Positions 5,597 to 7,890 of a stretch of DNA of 7,890 nt are shown here, one piece after another. The notes under the pieces are model-generated. The model was not told where the DNA came from. It was given only the letters and a program-made list of their open reading frames with translations, and did no database searches. Numbering within the stretch: the first letter of the stretch is position 1; each line of letters begins with the position of its first letter. Source of the stretch: Oscillospiraceae bacterium (GTDB lineage: Bacteria; Bacillota; Clostridia; Oscillospirales; Oscillospiraceae); contig JAEFAK010000076.1 in the NCBI GenBank assembly GCA_016287555.1, forward strand, positions 1 to 7,890, read 5' to 3'. The position numbers and the translations under genes are program-made.

Positions 5597-6520
5597 CTAT
5601 TCCTCCGAGTTTTCCAGGTTTTCGGCGATCTCCTTGAGGAAGCGCATGAGGACGAGGTTGCTGTTCTGCCGCCTCCATACGGCGGTTATGTAGACGTACT
5701 CGCCCTCGACGGGGACGCGGGCGATCTCCTTGTCCCACGAGTCTCCGAGGAAGTTCGCGCTGGCGAGCAGCACGCCCTTGTCGATGAGTATCGATCCGAT
5801 ATGCTCGCCGCCGTCGTGGGCGTACTGCGCGATGACGGGGCGTATCTTGTGCTTTATGAAAAGATTGCGGACGAACGTGCCGTATCCCGGAGAGGATTTC
5901 TGGTCCACCATGAGCATGGGCTCGGGGCGCAGATCCTCCATCGTGACGGACGAGCGGCCGGCAAGAGGATGGTCCTTGTTCATATAGGCCAGCACGGGGA
6001 CGCGCTCCACGTTCATGGTGCAGTACTCCGAGCTGCTGAACTGGTCGCAGTCGTAGGATATGGTAAAGATGATGTCCATCCGGCCTATGGAGATGTCGGC
6101 GCGCAGCTCGGCGAACTGCCGGCGGAAGATCTCCACGGAAAACTGGGGGTTGAGCGCGATGAATCTTCTGATCAGGTCCAGAAATACGACGCTGCCCCAC
6201 TCCAGATACCCGATGCGCAGATAGCCGGAGGCGCCGGTCTGCGCCACGTGGGCGGCCTGTATCGCGTCGAGTATGTCGTTGGTGACGTTGGTCAGGCGCT
6301 GCTCAAGGATACGTCCCGCGGGCGTGAGCAGGACCTCGCGTTTGTTGCGGAGAAACAGCCGCAGATCAAGCTCGCGCTCTATCTGGCTGATGCGCTTGCT
6401 GACCCATGACTGTGTCATGAACATCTTTTCGCCGGCTTTGGTGAAGCTCCCGTACTTCGCCACATTGAGGAACAGCTCGATGTCCGACAGCTGGATGTTG
6501 TAGAGATTGATATCCTGCAT
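5597..6520 (-). CDS. LysR-family transcriptional regulator
   Basis: This 307-aa protein has the LysR plan: a winged helix-turn-helix at about residues 10-69 (LSDIELFLNVAKYGSFTKAG, then a helix around TQSWVSKRISQIERELD, and the wing ending LLTPAG), a linker helix to about 90, and a substrate-binding-like effector domain from SGYLRIGYLEWG to the end. Such proteins are usually tetramers that bind T-N11-A dyads and respond to a small molecule from the pathway they control. The start is the ATG at 6518-6520, with AGGGGG close upstream. Earlier in-frame starts at 6556 and 6589 lie at or before the predicted transcription start. It is divergent from the UroD-like gene and is most likely its regulator. 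The ligand is unknown. Confidence 0.95.
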   Translation of the reverse strand: MQDINLYNIQLSDIELFLNVAKYGSFTKAGEKMFMTQSWVSKRISQIERELDLRLFLRNKREVLLTPAGRILEQRLTNVTNDILDAIQAAHVAQTGASGYLRIGYLEWGSVVFLDLIRRFIALNPQFSVEIFRRQFAELRADISIGRMDIIFTISYDCDQFSSSEYCTMNVERVPVLAYMNKDHPLAGRSSVTMEDLRPEPMLMVDQKSSPGYGTFVRNLFIKHKIRPVIAQYAHDGGEHIGSILIDKGVLLASANFLGDSWDKEIARVPVEGEYVYITAVWRRQNSNLVLMRFLKEIAENLENSEE

Positions 6521-6560
6521 GACGCCCCCTTCTCCGCAGCTTCTTTTTCCTTCCATTCTT

Positions 6561-6589
6561 AATATAGCCCGTATCGTGACGGTTTTCAA
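6561..6589 (-). promoter_or_regulatory. Predicted promoter of the lysR gene
   Basis: On the minus strand TTGAAA (6584-6589), a 17-base spacer and TATATT (6561-6566) form a strong sigma70-like promoter. Transcription would start near 6554, about 34 bases before the chosen ATG, which supports that start codon. Confidence 0.65.
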
Positions 6590-6628
6590 TCACTTTTTGG
6601 AATTACTGACAGTCTATATTGAAATTTG

Positions 6629-6685
6629 ACTATCATTCCCGCTGATGATACCCTATTATCGAAAGATAGTACGGATTATCTCCGT
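6629..6685 (+). promoter_or_regulatory. LysR-type operator and promoter of the UroD-like gene
   Basis: TATCAT (6631-6636) and ATGATA (6645-6650) make a perfect 6-bp dyad with an 8-base spacer, fitting a T-N11-A LysR box. Further dyads follow: TATC-GAAA-GATA (6657-6668) and ACGGA/TCCGT (6671-6685). ACTATC (6629-6634) is also inverted as GATAGT (6665-6670). A -10 candidate TATTAT (6654-6659) has no good -35; the first dyad occupies that place. That is the usual layout of a promoter that needs its LysR activator. Site assignment is by inspection only. Confidence 0.5.
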
Positions 6686-6720
6686 TAAGGCTCAATCTGA
6701 ACAAAACAAGGAGAATCGTT

Positions 6721-7731
6721 ATGCTGACGCTCAGACAGAATTTCCTCGAGACCGTCAAGCGCGGCGGTAAGCCCGACCGTTTGGCGAACTGCTACAACGC
6801 TTTCCGCCCCATCGGGGGCGACCCCGTGTTCCAGCTCATCCGCGGCAACCGTATCCGCGGTACGGACTCCATCGACGCGTGGGGCACGTATATCTCCTTC
6901 CCGGAGGACGCTCCCGCGGCGGTACCCATCGTCACGGCCGAAAATCAGGTCATCCAGGATATCGAGGAATGGCAGAAATACGTCAAGGTCCCCGATCTTC
7001 GCGGCAAGTGCTCCGAGGGCTGGGAGACAGCCAAGGCCAACGCCGCTGCCATCGACCGCGAAAAATATCTGAGCATGACGGTCATGGGCACGGGCATCTT
7101 CGAGCAGATCCATATGCTGATGACGTTTGAGGATTCCCTCGTCAACCTGCTGCTCTATCCCGACGAGATGCACGAGCTCATCGACGTCATCTGCGAATAC
7201 CGCCTCGAGTACATGAAGCTCATCGTCGAGAACCTTCATCCCGACGCCATCCTTTCCCACGACGACTGGGGAAGCAAGACGAGCCTCTTCATGCAGCCCG
7301 ACACGTGGCGCGAGTTTTTCAAGGCGCCCTACAAGAAGCTCTACGATTACCTCCATGAAAACAACGTCCTCGTCATCCACCACTCCGACTCGTTCTGCGA
7401 GCCCATCGTGGAGGACATGGTCGATATCGGCATCGACGTCTGGCAGGGCGTGCTGCCGACCAACAACATCGTCAAGATCAGCAAGCAGCTCGACGGGCGC
7501 ATGGCTCTCATGGGCGGCATCGACTCCGTCATCGACCGCGAGGACGCGACCGAGGAGGAGATACGCACCGAGGTGCGCCGCGCTCTTATCGAATACGGCG
7601 AGCTGAGCAATTTCATCCCCAGCCATACCTACGGCGGCCCCGGCAGCATCTATCCCCACGTCGAGCCCATCATCTTCGACGAGATCGAGCGCTACAATCT
7701 CGAGCGCTTCGGCCACCGCTACGAATTCTGA
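6721..7731 (+). CDS. Uroporphyrinogen decarboxylase-like (methyltransferase superfamily) protein
   Basis: This 336-aa protein has the URO-D fold shared by HemE and corrinoid methyltransferases such as MtaA, MtbA and CmuA. The N-terminus (GGKPDRL, then DAWGTYISFPEDAPAAVP and a DIEEW segment) is typical of the methyltransferase-like branch rather than HemE. Core motifs are HDDWGSK at 180-186, the barrel strand VIHHSDSFCEPIVEDM starting near 218, MGGID at 264-268, and SHTYGGPG at 301-308. In MtaA-type enzymes zinc is held by His-X-Cys and a later Cys. Here the first site reads H220-H-S222-D, with Ser in place of Cys, and the later one falls in SHTYGGP with no Cys. Start: ATG with AAGGAG 7 bases upstream. 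No corrinoid protein is adjacent. The reaction is unknown; O-demethylation or C1 transfer is only a family-based guess. Confidence 0.88.
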   Translation: MLTLRQNFLETVKRGGKPDRLANCYNAFRPIGGDPVFQLIRGNRIRGTDSIDAWGTYISFPEDAPAAVPIVTAENQVIQDIEEWQKYVKVPDLRGKCSEGWETAKANAAAIDREKYLSMTVMGTGIFEQIHMLMTFEDSLVNLLLYPDEMHELIDVICEYRLEYMKLIVENLHPDAILSHDDWGSKTSLFMQPDTWREFFKAPYKKLYDYLHENNVLVIHHSDSFCEPIVEDMVDIGIDVWQGVLPTNNIVKISKQLDGRMALMGGIDSVIDREDATEEEIRTEVRRALIEYGELSNFIPSHTYGGPGSIYPHVEPIIFDEIERYNLERFGHRYEF

Positions 7732-7742
7732 TCTTTCATATT

Positions 7743-7760
7743 AAAAAGCAGCCGTCACGG
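7743..7760 (+). terminator. Left half of a terminator, cut off by the IS
   Basis: AAAAAGCAGCCGTCACGG, 11 bases after the UroD-like stop, has the make-up of the left arms of the complete terminators in this window (an A-run followed by a GC-rich arm), but no complementary right arm follows. Four bases later the IS end begins. The insertion appears to have split the hairpin at its loop. Confidence 0.45.
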
Positions 7761-7799
7761 AAATTGAACAGGTCCAGTAAAAACGGACAATAGACAAAG

Positions 7800-7839
7800 C
7801 ACCCCCTGATGTAGGAAAATAGAACTACATCAGGGGGTG
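7800..7839 (+). promoter_or_regulatory. Hairpin covering the transposase ribosome site
   Basis: A perfect 15-bp stem (7800-7814 with 7825-7839) has a 10-base loop. Its right arm contains the ribosome-binding sequence AGGGGGTG (7832-7839), 5 bases before the ATG. In a transcript that enters from outside, this stem would hide the ribosome site. A transcript starting inside the element past 7814 would lack the left arm. Similar hairpins in other insertion sequences suppress transposase made from read-through mRNA. Confidence 0.7.
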
Positions 7840-7844
7840 TTGTT

Positions 7845-7890
7845 ATGGCGAAACGAAAATACACGCATGTCCAGGAACTTTTACCGAGCA
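7845..7890 (+). CDS. IS3-family orfA (helix-turn-helix), 5' end only
   Basis: The first 15 codons are present, reading MAKRKYTHVQELLPS, before the window ends. This resembles the start of orfA proteins of IS3-family (IS150-like) elements, DNA-binding helix-turn-helix proteins of roughly 100-180 aa that are joined to the orfB integrase by programmed frameshifting. The identification rests on a short stretch plus the IS-like left end upstream. Whether the element is intact cannot be judged. Confidence 0.6.
   Translation, partial: MAKRKYTHVQELLPS

Larger units (their letters stand above)
7765..7890 (+). mobile_element. IS3-family insertion sequence, left end (partial)
   Basis: The element probably begins at TGAACAGGTCC (7765), with the 5'-TG end typical of the IS3 family, and contains a GTCC/GGAC inverted pair within its terminal region. 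An 80-base untranslated part with a perfect hairpin leads into the first codons of an orfA-type gene. The right end, the second reading frame and any target duplication lie outside the window, so the exact boundary is inferred. Confidence 0.65.

Noticed and set aside
6521..6589. Earlier starts for the LysR protein at 6556 or 6589
   Set aside because: Both lie at or upstream of the predicted transcription start and lack a ribosome site; the start at 6520 gives the usual LysR N-terminus.
6721..7731. True HemE (heme biosynthesis uroporphyrinogen decarboxylase)
   Set aside because: The N-terminal motifs match the methyltransferase-like branch, no heme genes are near, and the LysR-divergent setting suggests a catabolic or accessory role.
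1..7890. CRISPR array, toxin-antitoxin pair, phage genes or rRNA
   Set aside because: No regularly spaced repeats, no small paired genes, and no phage or rRNA sequence was found on reading both strands.

Overview
The window looks like a piece of a GC-rich, strictly anaerobic, Clostridia-type Firmicutes chromosome (gut or rumen is plausible). The reasons are an oxygen-sensitive glycyl radical enzyme (GRE) with its radical-SAM activase, a short single-domain phosphotransacetylase, strong AAGGAG ribosome sites, sigma70-like promoters, and an IS3-type element at the right edge. The species cannot be fixed from the sequence alone.

Layout. 1-284: non-coding, very GC-rich DNA with the tail of one terminator, a broken initiator-tRNA 3' half ending in CCA, and that tRNA's own terminator. 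285-372: short repeats only. 417-1373 (minus): GRE-activating enzyme. 1374-1717: a 344-bp divergent control region with back-to-back promoters and a perfect stem-loop just before the GRE ribosome site. 1718-4216 (plus): the GRE, 832 aa, followed by a 14-bp terminator. 4431-5423 (plus): phosphate acetyltransferase (pta) with its own extended -10 promoter. 5506-5537: terminator shared by the convergent pta and LysR genes. 5597-6520 (minus): LysR-family regulator. 6521-6720: second divergent control region, with dyads typical of LysR operators. 6721-7731 (plus): uroporphyrinogen-decarboxylase-like (MtaA/CmuA superfamily) protein. 7765 to the end: left end of an IS3-family element with the first 15 codons of orfA.

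How it may work together. The activase installs the glycyl radical on Gly808 of the GRE, which then uses Cys472 to attack an unidentified small molecule. The C-V-E active-site signature places the enzyme in the eliminase/decarboxylase part of the family rather than with pyruvate formate-lyase. Pta interconverts acetyl-CoA and acetyl phosphate and could draw energy from a two-carbon product. The LysR protein probably controls the divergent UroD-like gene; similar TATCAT/ATGATA half-sites in the GRE/activase promoter region hint that it may also control those genes. The UroD-like protein has lost both cysteine positions of the usual methyltransferase zinc site, so its reaction is open. No cofactor-, transporter- or substrate-specific gene lies in the window, so the GRE substrate cannot be named here. 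That GRE, with its divergent activase and the unusual UroD-like neighbour, is the best candidate for an undescribed pathway.
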